NCBI GenBank assembly: GCA_903918315.1
Contig: CAIXEA010000116.1
Span: 1-53,738 of the forward strand
Direction of reading: 5' to 3'
Origin: an uncultured Acetobacteraceae bacterium
GTDB taxonomy: Bacteria > Pseudomonadota > Alphaproteobacteria > Acetobacterales > Acetobacteraceae
DNA length: 53,738 nucleotides
Shown here: positions 8,441-16,440 of the stretch, piece by piece
How positions within the stretch are numbered: the stretch's first letter is position 1
Layout of the letters: each line of letters starts with the position of its first letter
The notes under the pieces: model-generated
What the model saw: the letters and a program-made list of their open reading frames with translations, nothing else
Told to the model about the DNA's origin: nothing
Databases searched by the model: none
Position numbers and translations under genes: made by a program

Positions 8441-9334
8441 TCAGCCGGCCGCTGCCGCGGAGGTCGCGATCAATTGACGCAGCCGCGCGGCACCGGTCGG
8501 GCCCTTCAGCGCGTCCCGCCAGTTGGCCTCGGCCACCCGCTGATGGGCCGCGATCGCCTCATCGGCGCCGGTGATCATGGCAACGCCGGTCTGGGCATTG
8601 GGCTGCGTGTCTGGACGGAACGGATTGACCGCCAAGGACACCTTGACGCGCGATCGCAGGATTTTGAACGACGTGCTGGGTTCGGCACCGGCGATCAGGC
8701 CGAACTGCAAGCCCATGGGTTCGGTTTCCATCAGGGTCGCGATGTTTTCGACCTCGGTCACCGCCACGTCTCGGCAGATGCGGCGGAGTCGTTCCGACAC
8801 CGGTACCCCGCCCGCGATCCCGCTTTCCAGCAGGCGCTGAACCGCCGGAACGGACACCATCGCGATGATTCCCGGGCGGCCGGATGTGTACATGCGTTTG
8901 CGGGCCAGCAGGATGCCCATCAACTGCTCGGACTGGCTGCGCATGGCCAGACGTTCCGCGCCGGCTTGTTCGGCGATTTCGTCGAACACCGCGCTCAGCG
9001 TCGAATCATAGGCATCCGACGTCGTCAGATAGGCCACCGCGCCGGTCAGTTGCAGGACCTGATCCGCGGTTTCCTCAACCTGGCGAATTTGTTCCGCGTA
9101 GCCGATCGGCCGGTTGTAATATTCGACTCCGATGCCCAGCAGCGAGAGCGGAGAAATTTTCAGCAGCTCAGCAAGGCGCTTGATCGTATCAAGCTTGATG
9201 ACTTCACCTTTTTCGTACCGATAAAGCGCGGCACGTGACACACCCAGGCGGGCAGCGATTTCTTCTGCCCGAAGGCCGGACTCAAGCCGGTAGGCGCGCA
9301 ATTGTTGCCCGATTTCGGTGAATTGCATGGCCAT
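8441..9334 (-). CDS. XRE-family transcriptional regulator with C-terminal sensor-like region
   Basis: The 297-residue product has an N-terminal Cro/C1 helix-turn-helix: IGQQLRAYRLESGLRAEEIAARLGV, then SRAALYRYEKGEVI, residues about 7-47. The C-terminal 230 residues are not a cupin. They are mostly helical and unassigned, perhaps a ligand-sensing or oligomerisation domain. A good ribosome-binding site (AAGGAG) precedes the ATG at 9332-9334. The gene is 134 bases upstream of hyuA on the same strand, so it may control the hydantoinase/glycan operon, itself, or the adjacent glyoxylate genes. The 171-base region in front of it has repeated TGAGxCTTA sites. Confidence 0.82.
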   Translation of the reverse strand: MAMQFTEIGQQLRAYRLESGLRAEEIAARLGVSRAALYRYEKGEVIKLDTIKRLAELLKISPLSLLGIGVEYYNRPIGYAEQIRQVEETADQVLQLTGAVAYLTTSDAYDSTLSAVFDEIAEQAGAERLAMRSQSEQLMGILLARKRMYTSGRPGIIAMVSVPAVQRLLESGIAGGVPVSERLRRICRDVAVTEVENIATLMETEPMGLQFGLIAGAEPSTSFKILRSRVKVSLAVNPFRPDTQPNAQTGVAMITGADEAIAAHQRVAEANWRDALKGPTGAARLRQLIATSAAAAG

Positions 9335-9368
9335 CGTGGGTCTTCTCCTTCGGCGCGGCCATCACCCC

Positions 9369-9446
9369 GTCTCAAAAGGCGTGGCCGTCCCGACTCCCGA
9401 TTCAAGACACCCTGAGTCTTAGAGCCGGGTTGCACCGTGAGACTTA
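9369..9446. promoter_or_regulatory. Candidate operator repeats upstream of the XRE regulator
   Basis: TGAGTCTTA at 9413-9421 and TGAGACTTA at 9438-9446 are direct repeats with one mismatch, offset by 25 bases. An inverted GTCTCA lies at 9369-9374. They sit just upstream of the regulator start, where an autoregulatory operator would be expected. This is a pattern observation only. Confidence 0.35.
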
Positions 9447-9505
9447 ATCGAAGTCAATCTGATTTTCAACCTCTCAGATATTTTATGCGACGTTTCCAAT
9501 CCCAA

Positions 9506-10393
9506 TCACTTGGGGTCCCGCATCGAATGACCCGCCAGATGTTCAATCGCCAACACCAGCGCCGAGTGGTCCAGATCCGCGCCGCCATGCGCCGAACACG
9601 ATGACATCATCTGTTGCGCGATCGCGGTATTCGGCAGCGACAAATTCAGATCCTTCGCCGACGACAAGGCCAGATTCAGGTCTTTCTGGTGCAGCCGGAT
9701 GCGGAAACCCGGATTGAAGGTGCCGTTCAGCATCCGCTCCGCATGCACTTCGAGCACCCGTGACGAGGCAAAACCGCCCATCAGCGCGCTCCGCACCTTC
9801 GCCGGATCGGCGCCCGCGCGGGAAGCGAACACCAGCGCTTCCGCCACCGCCTGAATATTCAGCGCCACGATGATCTGATTGGCGACCTTGCAGGTCTGGC
9901 CGGTGCCGTTCTGCACCCCGATATGGGTGATGTTCTTGCCCATCAGATCGAACAGCGGCTTGGCGCGCTCAAACGCCAGCTCCGGCCCGCCGACCATGAT
10001 CGTCAGGCTGGCGGCCTTGGCCCCGACCTCCCCGCCGGACACCGGCGCGTCGAGATAATCGCAATCCAGCGCGTTGATCCGGGCGGCGAAGTCCTTGGTC
10101 GCGACCGGACTGATGGACGACATGTCGATCACGAGGGTCCCCGGCTTCAGGCCCGCGGCGACGCCGCCGGCGCCGAACAGCGCGGCGTCCACATCGGCGG
10201 TATCCGGCACCATCAGGATCACCACGTCGGACGCCGCGGCGACTGCGCGCGCATCGGCCACAACCGTGGCGGCAGCACGGATTTCATCCGTGAGGCTGGT
10301 GCGCTCCGGCACGATCAGATCATGACCGCCGTTCTTGAGATTGATCGCCATGGGGCGACCCATGATGCCGAGGCCGACGAAACCGATTTTCAT
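9506..10393 (-). CDS. glxR: Tartronate semialdehyde reductase / 3-hydroxyisobutyrate dehydrogenase family
   Basis: I start at the ATG at 10391-10393 (MKIGFVGLGIMGRPMA), preceded by GGGAGA. The frame remains open another 73 codons upstream, but that stretch is low-complexity and not conserved. The protein has 295 residues. FVGLGIMGRP is the NADP-binding motif. DAPVSGGEVGAKAASLTIMV is the substrate loop. GNGTGQTCKVANQ carries the catalytic lysine. It reduces tartronate semialdehyde to glycerate, or a related beta-hydroxyacid. The hydroxypyruvate isomerase gene lies directly upstream on the same strand, which supports the glyoxylate-assimilation role over valine breakdown. Glyoxylate carboligase is not in the window. 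Confidence 0.85.
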   Translation of the reverse strand: MKIGFVGLGIMGRPMAINLKNGGHDLIVPERTSLTDEIRAAATVVADARAVAAASDVVILMVPDTADVDAALFGAGGVAAGLKPGTLVIDMSSISPVATKDFAARINALDCDYLDAPVSGGEVGAKAASLTIMVGGPELAFERAKPLFDLMGKNITHIGVQNGTGQTCKVANQIIVALNIQAVAEALVFASRAGADPAKVRSALMGGFASSRVLEVHAERMLNGTFNPGFRIRLHQKDLNLALSSAKDLNLSLPNTAIAQQMMSSCSAHGGADLDHSALVLAIEHLAGHSMRDPK

Positions 10394-10415
10394 AGTGGTG
10401 CTCTCCCTGATAGTG

Positions 10416-10452
10416 AGTCCGCCGGGCCTGCGCCGGGCTTGTCCCGGGGGGC
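10416..10452 (-). other. Intergenic stem-loop between hyi and glxR
   Basis: TCCGCCGGG and an imperfect partner CCCGGGGGGCGGA flank a short GC-rich loop in the 73 bases between the two genes. There is no T-run, so it is more likely an RNA-stability or attenuation hairpin than a full terminator. Confidence 0.35.
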
Positions 10453-10466
10453 GGATGTTGGTGACG

Positions 10467-11246
10467 TCAGCGGCTGAACTGGTCCCGCCAGCCGAGCCCG
10501 GCCACGGTGTCGCCAGCCGGGCGGTATTCGCAGCCGACCCAGCCCTGATAGCCGAGTTCGTCCATCCGGCGGAAGATGTAGGACCAGCCGATTTCGCCCG
10601 TTCCCGGCTCATTGCGGGCCGGAACGTCCGCGATCTGCATGTGCGAAATGATGGGCATCAGGCGCTCCATCTTTTTGGTGATGTCGCCTTCCTGAGTCTG
10701 AACATGATAGAGGTCGAATTGCAGGCCGATTCGCTCAAAGCCAAGCGCCGCGATCACCGCCGCGCCCTGATCCTGCGTTTTAAGGAAATAGCCCGGCATA
10801 TCGCGTTGGTTGATCGGCTCGATCAACAGCTTCACGCCGACCGGTGCGGCCTGTTCCGTCGCCCAGGCCAGATTGGCGGCATAGAGCGCGGCGGCGGTGC
10901 CCGGCGCGACGTCGGCGGACGGGATGCCCGCCATGCAATGCACATGCGGGCACTCCAACACGGCGGCATATTCGAGGGCCTTCTTCACGGCCTCCCGAAA
11001 TTCGGCCTGACGGCCCGGCAGGCTCGCGAGGCCGCGTTCACCATTCGCCCAATCGCCCGGCGGCATGTTAAACAGTGCCTGGGTCAAGCCCTCGCCCTTC
11101 AGACGGGCGCGCAGCTCGGCCGCAGGAAAGTCGTAGGGAAACAGAAACTCCACCCCTTCGAACCCGGCCTTGCGGGCCGCGGCGAAGCGGTCGAGGAAAG
11201 GAACCTCGTTGAACATCATCGACAGGTTTGCGGCAAAACGCGGCAT
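10467..11246 (-). CDS. hyi: Hydroxypyruvate isomerase
   Basis: The start is the ATG at 11244-11246 (MPRFAANLSMMFNEVPFLDRF), preceded by a strong GGAGGAA. An open frame upstream to 11990 overlaps the AI-2E gene and is not coding. At 259 residues it has the typical Hyi length and a xylose-isomerase-like TIM barrel. The conserved segments are GFEGVEFLFPYDF, LLIEPINQRDMPGYFLKT (metal-binding Glu) and LQFDLYHVQ. It interconverts hydroxypyruvate and tartronate semialdehyde in the cytosol. The reductase that uses tartronate semialdehyde follows after 73 bases, so the pair forms a coherent pathway segment. Confidence 0.9.
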   Translation of the reverse strand: MPRFAANLSMMFNEVPFLDRFAAARKAGFEGVEFLFPYDFPAAELRARLKGEGLTQALFNMPPGDWANGERGLASLPGRQAEFREAVKKALEYAAVLECPHVHCMAGIPSADVAPGTAAALYAANLAWATEQAAPVGVKLLIEPINQRDMPGYFLKTQDQGAAVIAALGFERIGLQFDLYHVQTQEGDITKKMERLMPIISHMQIADVPARNEPGTGEIGWSYIFRRMDELGYQGWVGCEYRPAGDTVAGLGWRDQFSR

Positions 11247-11336
11247 CTTGGTTCCTCCCCTCAATCGTGGGCGGAAGTTACAAGCCGGCTGGCGGCTTGA
11301 CCAGCACCCGATGCCAATCAGGGAAGCACCGCGCGC

Positions 11337-12389
11337 ATGATCGCCGAACGCATTTTGATGGGGCTTTTGCTCGGCGGCGTGGCCATCGGCGGCGTGCTGG
11401 TGCTCTACCCGTTCATATCGGCGCTGCTCTGGGCCGCGATCCTGGTGTTCACCACCTGGCCGGTGCATGAGTGGCTGCGCCAGCGCCTGCATCTGAGCCA
11501 GGGCCTGGCCGCCGGGCTGATGGTGACCCTGACAGCCGTCGTGGTGGTGCTGCCGATCGCGCTGGCCGCGCCGAGCGGCGCCGATGATGTCGCCCTGCTT
11601 CGCCATGCCATCGACGACGCCCTGCGTTCCGGCCTGCCCACGGCGCCGGACTGGCTGTTCACCGTGCCGCTGGTGGGACCCACGCTCGGGGAATTGTGGA
11701 ACCACTGGGCGGAGGACATCAGCCTGATGCTCACCGCGCTGCAGCCGTATTTCGGAATCGTTCTGGAGAACGGGCTGCATGTGCTGCTGGGCATCGCCAG
11801 CGGCGTGCTGATGTTCCTGCTGGCGCTGTTTGCTGCCTTCTTCTTTTACCGGAATGCGGGGCCGATGTCGGTTCGCCTGACCTCCCTGCTGCGCCGCATC
11901 GCCGGCACGCAGGCAGACCGCCTGATTCTGGTCACCGGCGCAACGGTTCGGGGTGTGGTATACGGCGTGCTCGGCACGGCGGTCGTGCAAGGCATCCTGA
12001 CCTCCATCGGCCTGGCCATGTCCGGCGTGCCGCGCGCGATGCTATTGGGCGGCATCGCCGGTCTGTTGTCGGTGCTGCCGGTGGGGGCGCCGGTGATCTG
12101 GATTCCCGCCACGCTCTGGCTGGTCGGCACGCACCATCTGGGATGGGGCATTTTCCTCGCGCTCTACGGCACCTTCGTGATTTCTGGCGCCGACAGCATC
12201 ATCCGCCCCTGGTTCATCGCCCGCGGCGCGGATCTGCCGTTCCTGCTGACGGTGCTGGGCGTGCTGGGTGGGGCGCTGGCCTTCGGTCTGCTGGGGATTT
12301 TCCTGGGGCCGGTTTTGCTGGGCGTCGGCTACACCCTGACAAATGAATGGGCCCGGGCGGAGGAGCCCGCGCGCGAAGTCGACCACTGA
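11337..12389 (+). CDS. AI-2E family transporter (PerM/TqsA-like permease)
   Basis: The 350-residue protein opens with ILMGLLLGGVAIGGVLVLYPFISALLWAAILVFTTWPVH, the two-helix N terminus and TWP motif seen across the AI-2E exporter family. There are about eight membrane segments, with the usual large loop around residues 75-140. GLLSVLPVGAPVIWIPATLWL and the closing GIFLGPVLLGVGY are family-typical. Members move diverse small molecules or ions, and autoinducer-2 export is proven only for a few. It starts 90 bases from the divergent hyi gene and does not overlap the next gene. Confidence 0.87.
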   Translation: MIAERILMGLLLGGVAIGGVLVLYPFISALLWAAILVFTTWPVHEWLRQRLHLSQGLAAGLMVTLTAVVVVLPIALAAPSGADDVALLRHAIDDALRSGLPTAPDWLFTVPLVGPTLGELWNHWAEDISLMLTALQPYFGIVLENGLHVLLGIASGVLMFLLALFAAFFFYRNAGPMSVRLTSLLRRIAGTQADRLILVTGATVRGVVYGVLGTAVVQGILTSIGLAMSGVPRAMLLGGIAGLLSVLPVGAPVIWIPATLWLVGTHHLGWGIFLALYGTFVISGADSIIRPWFIARGADLPFLLTVLGVLGGALAFGLLGIFLGPVLLGVGYTLTNEWARAEEPAREVDH

Positions 12390-12397
12390 ATACAACT

Positions 12398-12423
12398 TTC
12401 GGGCCCTGGCGAAGGGGCCCGAA
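12398..12423 (+). terminator. Stem-loop after the AI-2E permease gene
   Basis: TTCGGGCCC (12398-12406) and GGGCCCGAA (12415-12423) form a perfect 9-bp stem with an 8-base loop in the 54-base gap before the ABC operon. No T-run follows, so termination efficiency is uncertain. Confidence 0.4.
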
Positions 12424-12443
12424 CCACGGCTATTCTGCTATTT

Positions 12444-13415
12444 ATGTTGGGTTTCATTCTGTCCCGGGTGCTGCAGGCGATTCCCGTCCTGCTGGTCGTT
12501 GGCCTGTTGTCATTTGTCCTGTTCGCCTACATCGGCGATCCGGTGTCGATCATGCTCGGCCAGGATCACACCGAAGCGCAGCGGCTGGCCCTGGTGGCCG
12601 AGCTTGGGCTGGACCAACCTTTCCTCATCCGGTTCGGCCGGTTCCTGATGGCGACCGTGCAAGGCGATTTCGGCATCAGCTACCGTTTGGCCAAGCCGGT
12701 CGGGCCATTGCTCGCGAGCCGCCTGCCCGCGACGCTGGAACTCGCGGTCACCGCGACGGTGCTGGCCTTCGCCGCCGGGGTGCCGATGGGGGTCTACACC
12801 GGCATTCGGGCCAATGGGCTCGTCGCCCGCCTCGTGATGATCGTCAGCCTCATCGGCGTTTCCTTGCCGACATTCCTGATGGGCATTCTGTTGATTCTGG
12901 TGTTCGCGGTGGGTCTCGGCTGGCTGCCCAGTTTCGGCCGGGGACCCGTGAGCGCCATCGGTGGCTGGTGGACCACCGGCTTCTCCTCCTGGGCCGGCGT
13001 GCGGGCGCTGATCCTGCCGGCGGTCACCCTGGGCCTGTTCCAGATGACGATGATCATGCGCCTCGTCCGATCGGAGATGCTGGAGGTCCTGCGCTCCGAC
13101 TATGTGCGCTTTGCCCGGGCGCGGGGGCTGACCGACAGCGCCATCAATTTCGGGCATGCGCTCAAGAACACGCTGGTGCCGGTCATCACCATTGTTGGCC
13201 TGCAGTTTGGCGGCATCGTCGCCTTCTCGCTGGTGACCGAAACCGTCTTTCAGTGGCCGGGCATGGGTCTGCTGCTGGTGCAATCGGTCGCATCCGCCGA
13301 CATCCCGGTGATTTCGGCCTATCTGCCGCTGATCGCGCTGCTGTTCGTGACCATCAATCTGGTGGTGGACCTGCTTTACTACGCGGTCGATCCGCGGCTG
13401 CGGTTCAGCGCATGA
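12444..13415 (+). CDS. ABC transporter permease, DppB/OppB type
   Basis: The 323-residue inner-membrane protein begins with FILSRVLQAIPVLLVVGLLSFVLF, the typical DppB first helix, followed by GDPVSIMLG and the periplasmic loop. The EAA-like cytoplasmic loop is YVRFARARGLTDSAINFGHALKN (residues about 213-235), which contacts the ATPase. It ends VDLLYYAVDPRLRF, as in most DppB proteins. The stop overlaps the next permease start (ATGA). It should form a heterodimeric channel with that permease. Peptides, nickel or other small solutes are typical cargos. No substrate-binding protein gene accompanies it. Confidence 0.9.
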   Translation: MLGFILSRVLQAIPVLLVVGLLSFVLFAYIGDPVSIMLGQDHTEAQRLALVAELGLDQPFLIRFGRFLMATVQGDFGISYRLAKPVGPLLASRLPATLELAVTATVLAFAAGVPMGVYTGIRANGLVARLVMIVSLIGVSLPTFLMGILLILVFAVGLGWLPSFGRGPVSAIGGWWTTGFSSWAGVRALILPAVTLGLFQMTMIMRLVRSEMLEVLRSDYVRFARARGLTDSAINFGHALKNTLVPVITIVGLQFGGIVAFSLVTETVFQWPGMGLLLVQSVASADIPVISAYLPLIALLFVTINLVVDLLYYAVDPRLRFSA

Positions 13416-14314
13416 GGCAATGGCTCGACAGCGATCTGGCGTACAGCTTCCGCACCAGGCCGACCGCGATTCTATCAGTCATCATCCTGCTGGTCCTGAC
13501 CATCGGCGCGGTGTTCGCGCCGCTGCTGGCGCCGCACAATCCGATGGATTCCGCCAGCCTGTCGCTGATGGACAGTTTCAAACCCCCGCTCGGCTGGCCC
13601 GATTCGGAATGGACCAACCCGCTCGGGACCGACAATCAGGGGCGCGACGTGCTCTCGGCCATTATGTATGGCATGCGGATCAGCCTGCTGGTGGGGGTGT
13701 GCGCGGTGGTCTTCGCGGTCGCGGTGGGGATCACCGTCGGGTTGATCGCGGGCTATGCTGGCGGGGTGGTCGACGCGCTGCTGATGCGTCTGGCCGATAT
13801 TCAGCTGACTTTCCCGGCCATTCTGACGGCGCTGCTGATCGATGGCATCATCTCCTCCGCCCTGCCGGCCTCGATGCGGGAGCCGTTGCAAATCTACATC
13901 ATCGTTGTCGCCATTGGGATCAGCCTGTGGCCGGGTTTCGCGCGTACCGTGCGCGGATCGACCCTGGTGGAGCGGAACAAGGACTACGTCATGGCCGCGC
14001 GGGTCATCGGCGTGCCGTCCTCGCGAATCATGCTCAGCCACGTGCTGCCCAACGTCATTGGCCCCGCGCTGGTGGTCGGCACGCTCGGGCTGGGCCTCGC
14101 CATTCTGGCTGAAGCTACCTTGTCCTTTCTGGGGGTTGGACTGCCGCCGACGCAACCGTCGCTGGGCACGCTCATCCGGTTCGGCAATGACTTCCTGTTC
14201 TCCGGCCAATGGTGGGTTACCGTCTTTCCCGGCCTCACCCTGGTGCTGCTGGTGCTGGCGATCAACCTGCTCGGCGATTGGCTGCGCGACGCGCTGAACC
14301 CGAGGCTGCGATGA
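13412..14314 (+). CDS. ABC transporter permease, DppC/OppC type
   Basis: The start is the ATG at 13412 (MRQWLDSDLAYSFRTRPTA), overlapping the dppB-like stop by 4 bases. The frame is open further upstream but inside the other permease. The 300-residue protein has the DppC hallmarks: LAPHNPMD after the first helix, LGTDNQGRDVLSAIMYGMRISL around residues 68-89, the EAA-like loop VMAARVIGVPSSRIMLSHVLPN, and the ending GDWLRDALNPRLR. It pairs with the preceding permease. Its stop in turn overlaps the first ATPase start, which shows tight translational coupling. Confidence 0.9.
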   Translation: MRQWLDSDLAYSFRTRPTAILSVIILLVLTIGAVFAPLLAPHNPMDSASLSLMDSFKPPLGWPDSEWTNPLGTDNQGRDVLSAIMYGMRISLLVGVCAVVFAVAVGITVGLIAGYAGGVVDALLMRLADIQLTFPAILTALLIDGIISSALPASMREPLQIYIIVVAIGISLWPGFARTVRGSTLVERNKDYVMAARVIGVPSSRIMLSHVLPNVIGPALVVGTLGLGLAILAEATLSFLGVGLPPTQPSLGTLIRFGNDFLFSGQWWVTVFPGLTLVLLVLAINLLGDWLRDALNPRLR

Positions 14315-15270
14315 CCCCGTTGCTGGAGGTCACGGACCTCACGGTCGAATTCCCCACCCGCCGCGGTACGCTGCGGGCGCTGGATCAGGTTTCGTTCAGC
14401 ATCGGCGCCGGTGAGGTCCTCGGCGTGGTGGGCGAATCCGGGGCCGGAAAATCCCTGACCGGCGCCGCCATCATCGGTCTGCTGCAACCGCCCGGGCGCA
14501 TCGCCGGCGGGACGATCCGGCTGGAGGGGGAACGGATCGACACGCTTCCCCCCGACCGCCTGCGCCGTATCCGCGGCCGGCGCATCGGCACCATCTTTCA
14601 GGACCCGCTGACCACGCTGAACCCGCTCTACACCATCGGCCGCCAGCTCACCGAGACCATGCGTACCCATCTGCCAATATCGGAATCCGAAGCCCGCGAC
14701 CGCGCCATCGGGTGGCTCGATCAGGTTGGCATCCCCGCCGCCGCGCATCGCATCGATGCCTATCCGCATGAATTTTCCGGCGGCATGCGCCAACGCGTGG
14801 TGATCGCGCTCGCGTTATGCGCCGAACCGCGGCTCGTCGTCGCCGATGAGCCGACGACCGCGCTCGATGTCTCGGTGCAGGCGCAGATCATCACTTTGCT
14901 CAAGCGGCTGACGCGCGATCACGGCACCGCCGTCATGCTGATTACCCACGACATGGGCGTGATTGCTGAGACCGCGGACCGGGTCGCGGTCATGTATGCC
15001 GGGCGGATCGCGGAAATCGGGCCCGTGTCGGATGTCATCCGCAACCCGGCCCATCCCTATAGCCGCGGCCTGATGGATAGCATCCCCTCCATGGCACACC
15101 GGGCCGAGCGCCTGCGCCAGATTGACGGTGCCATGCCAAGGCTGAACGCGATCCCCGCCGGATGCGCGTTCAACCCGCGCTGCCCCAGCGTGTTTGACCG
15201 CTGCCGCTCCGACCGCCCCGTGCTGCTCCCCGCCGGCAACGGGCAAGCGGCATGCTGGCTGCATGGGTGA
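14311..15270 (+). CDS. ABC transporter ATP-binding protein, DppD/OppD type
   Basis: The start at 14311 (MTPLLEVTDLTVEFPTRRG) overlaps the preceding stop. The 319-residue protein has Walker A GESGAGKS (residues about 42-49), signature FSGGMRQR, Walker B LVVADEPTTALD and the H-loop ITHDMG. The C-terminal oligopeptide-transporter extension includes HPYSRGLMDSIPSM and the cysteine-bearing GCAFNPRCPSVFDRC, a segment associated with an iron-sulfur site in DppD-like proteins. It energises the two upstream permeases together with the next ATPase. Confidence 0.92.
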   Translation: MTPLLEVTDLTVEFPTRRGTLRALDQVSFSIGAGEVLGVVGESGAGKSLTGAAIIGLLQPPGRIAGGTIRLEGERIDTLPPDRLRRIRGRRIGTIFQDPLTTLNPLYTIGRQLTETMRTHLPISESEARDRAIGWLDQVGIPAAAHRIDAYPHEFSGGMRQRVVIALALCAEPRLVVADEPTTALDVSVQAQIITLLKRLTRDHGTAVMLITHDMGVIAETADRVAVMYAGRIAEIGPVSDVIRNPAHPYSRGLMDSIPSMAHRAERLRQIDGAMPRLNAIPAGCAFNPRCPSVFDRCRSDRPVLLPAGNGQAACWLHG

Positions 15271-16261
15271 CACGATGACATCCCCTGCCCTGCTGGACGT
15301 GGCCGGCATCACCCAGCGCTTCGACGTATCCAAACCCTGGCTGCAACGGCTCATCGCCGGCGATCCGATCCGCGTGCTGCGCGCGATCGACGATGTCTCA
15401 TTTTCTATCGCGCCGGGCACGACCCTGTCGCTGGTGGGGGAGTCCGGCTGCGGCAAATCGACCATGGCACGCCTCGCGGTGGGCCTTTACACGCCGTCGG
15501 AGGGGTCGATCCGCTTCGCCGGGCAGGACCTGTCCGCCGCCCGCGCGCAGCCGGCGCTGCGGCGGCGGATGAACATGATCTTTCAGGACCCCTATGCATC
15601 CCTGAACCCCCGTTGGCTGGTGACCGACATCGTCGCCGAACCGATCCGGCAATTTCGGCTCGCCCAGGGCAAGGCCGCCATCCGGGCCCGCGTCGGCGCG
15701 TTGCTCACCCAGGTGGGCCTCACCGCGGCCGACGGGGACAAATACCCGCATGAATTCTCCGGCGGGCAGCGCCAGCGCATTTCGATCGCCCGCGCCTTGG
15801 CCTCCGAGCCCGACTTTCTGGTCTGCGACGAACCCACCAGCGCCCTGGATGTGTCGGTGCAGGCCCAAATCCTGAATCTGATGAAGGACCTGCAGCGCCG
15901 CCTGGGCCTGACCTATCTGTTTATCAGTCACAATCTGGCTGTCGTGCGGCATATGTCCGACCGCCTGGGGGTCATGTATCTCGGCCGCATCGTGGAGTTG
16001 GGCGCCGCTGAGACCATCCTCCGCACGCCCCGCCATCCCTATACCCGCCTGCTGCTCGACGCGATTCCGGACCTGGACCATATCGGCCGCGCCCGCACGC
16101 CTGTCGGTGGGGAGGTTCCGAGCCCCATCGCGCCGCCGCCCGGCTGCTCATTCCATCCCCGCTGCCCCCTTGCCAATGATCGCTGCCGCCAGGAAAAGCC
16201 GCGCTATACTGTGGTCGATGGCGTCCAGATCGCCTGTCACGCGGTAGAGGAGGGACGATGA
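15263..16261 (+). CDS. ABC transporter ATP-binding protein, DppF/OppF type
   Basis: I choose the ATG at 15263 (MGDTMTSPALLDVAG), which overlaps the dppD-like stop by 8 bases. A second ATG at 15275 is possible. The product of about 332 residues has Walker A GESGCGKS, signature FSGGQRQR, Walker B LVCDEPTSALD and the terminal PPGCSFHPRCPLANDRC extension. The loop between strand 1 and Walker A is longer than in DppD (VSKPWLQRLIAGDPIRVLRA), which is typical for DppF. It completes a two-permease, two-ATPase importer. The stop overlaps the start of a small membrane-protein gene. Confidence 0.92.
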   Translation: MGDTMTSPALLDVAGITQRFDVSKPWLQRLIAGDPIRVLRAIDDVSFSIAPGTTLSLVGESGCGKSTMARLAVGLYTPSEGSIRFAGQDLSAARAQPALRRRMNMIFQDPYASLNPRWLVTDIVAEPIRQFRLAQGKAAIRARVGALLTQVGLTAADGDKYPHEFSGGQRQRISIARALASEPDFLVCDEPTSALDVSVQAQILNLMKDLQRRLGLTYLFISHNLAVVRHMSDRLGVMYLGRIVELGAAETILRTPRHPYTRLLLDAIPDLDHIGRARTPVGGEVPSPIAPPPGCSFHPRCPLANDRCRQEKPRYTVVDGVQIACHAVEEGR

Positions 16262-16437
16262 ACGACCAACCGGCCCATTCCCCTTGGCGTTCGGTTGTCG
16301 CACTGGCCCTGGTGATCGTCCTCCTGGGCGGCGTGTGGTTCGTGATGCGGGAATTGCGGCGGTCCGCCGCCTTGCAGGACTGCTTCGCCTCCGGGCGCAC
16401 CAACTGCGTGCGCATCGACAGTACGGCCAGGAAATAG
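16258..16437 (+). CDS. Small single-pass membrane protein
   Basis: The ATG at 16258 overlaps the ABC ATPase stop (ATGA) and is preceded by AGGAGG at an ideal distance. The 59-residue product has one transmembrane helix (VVALALVIVLLGGVWFVM, residues about 13-30), a basic juxtamembrane RELRR and a short C-terminal tail with two cysteines (QDCFASGRTNCVRID). The tail would be periplasmic if the N terminus is inside. The pair could form a disulfide. No family is recognised. Its coupling to the transporter upstream and the GT22 gene three bases downstream suggests an accessory subunit of one of them. Confidence 0.7.
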   Translation: MNDQPAHSPWRSVVALALVIVLLGGVWFVMRELRRSAALQDCFASGRTNCVRIDSTARK

Positions 16438-16440
16438 CGG

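Noticed and set aside
6909-8477. 522-codon plus-strand frame opposite hyuA
   Set aside because: Antisense to clearly conserved HyuA motifs. Biased composition and no ribosome-binding site.
11247-11990. N-terminal extension of hydroxypyruvate isomerase
   Set aside because: It would lie antisense to the AI-2E permease and is Gln/His-rich. The ATG at 11246 has a strong ribosome-binding site and a conserved N terminus.
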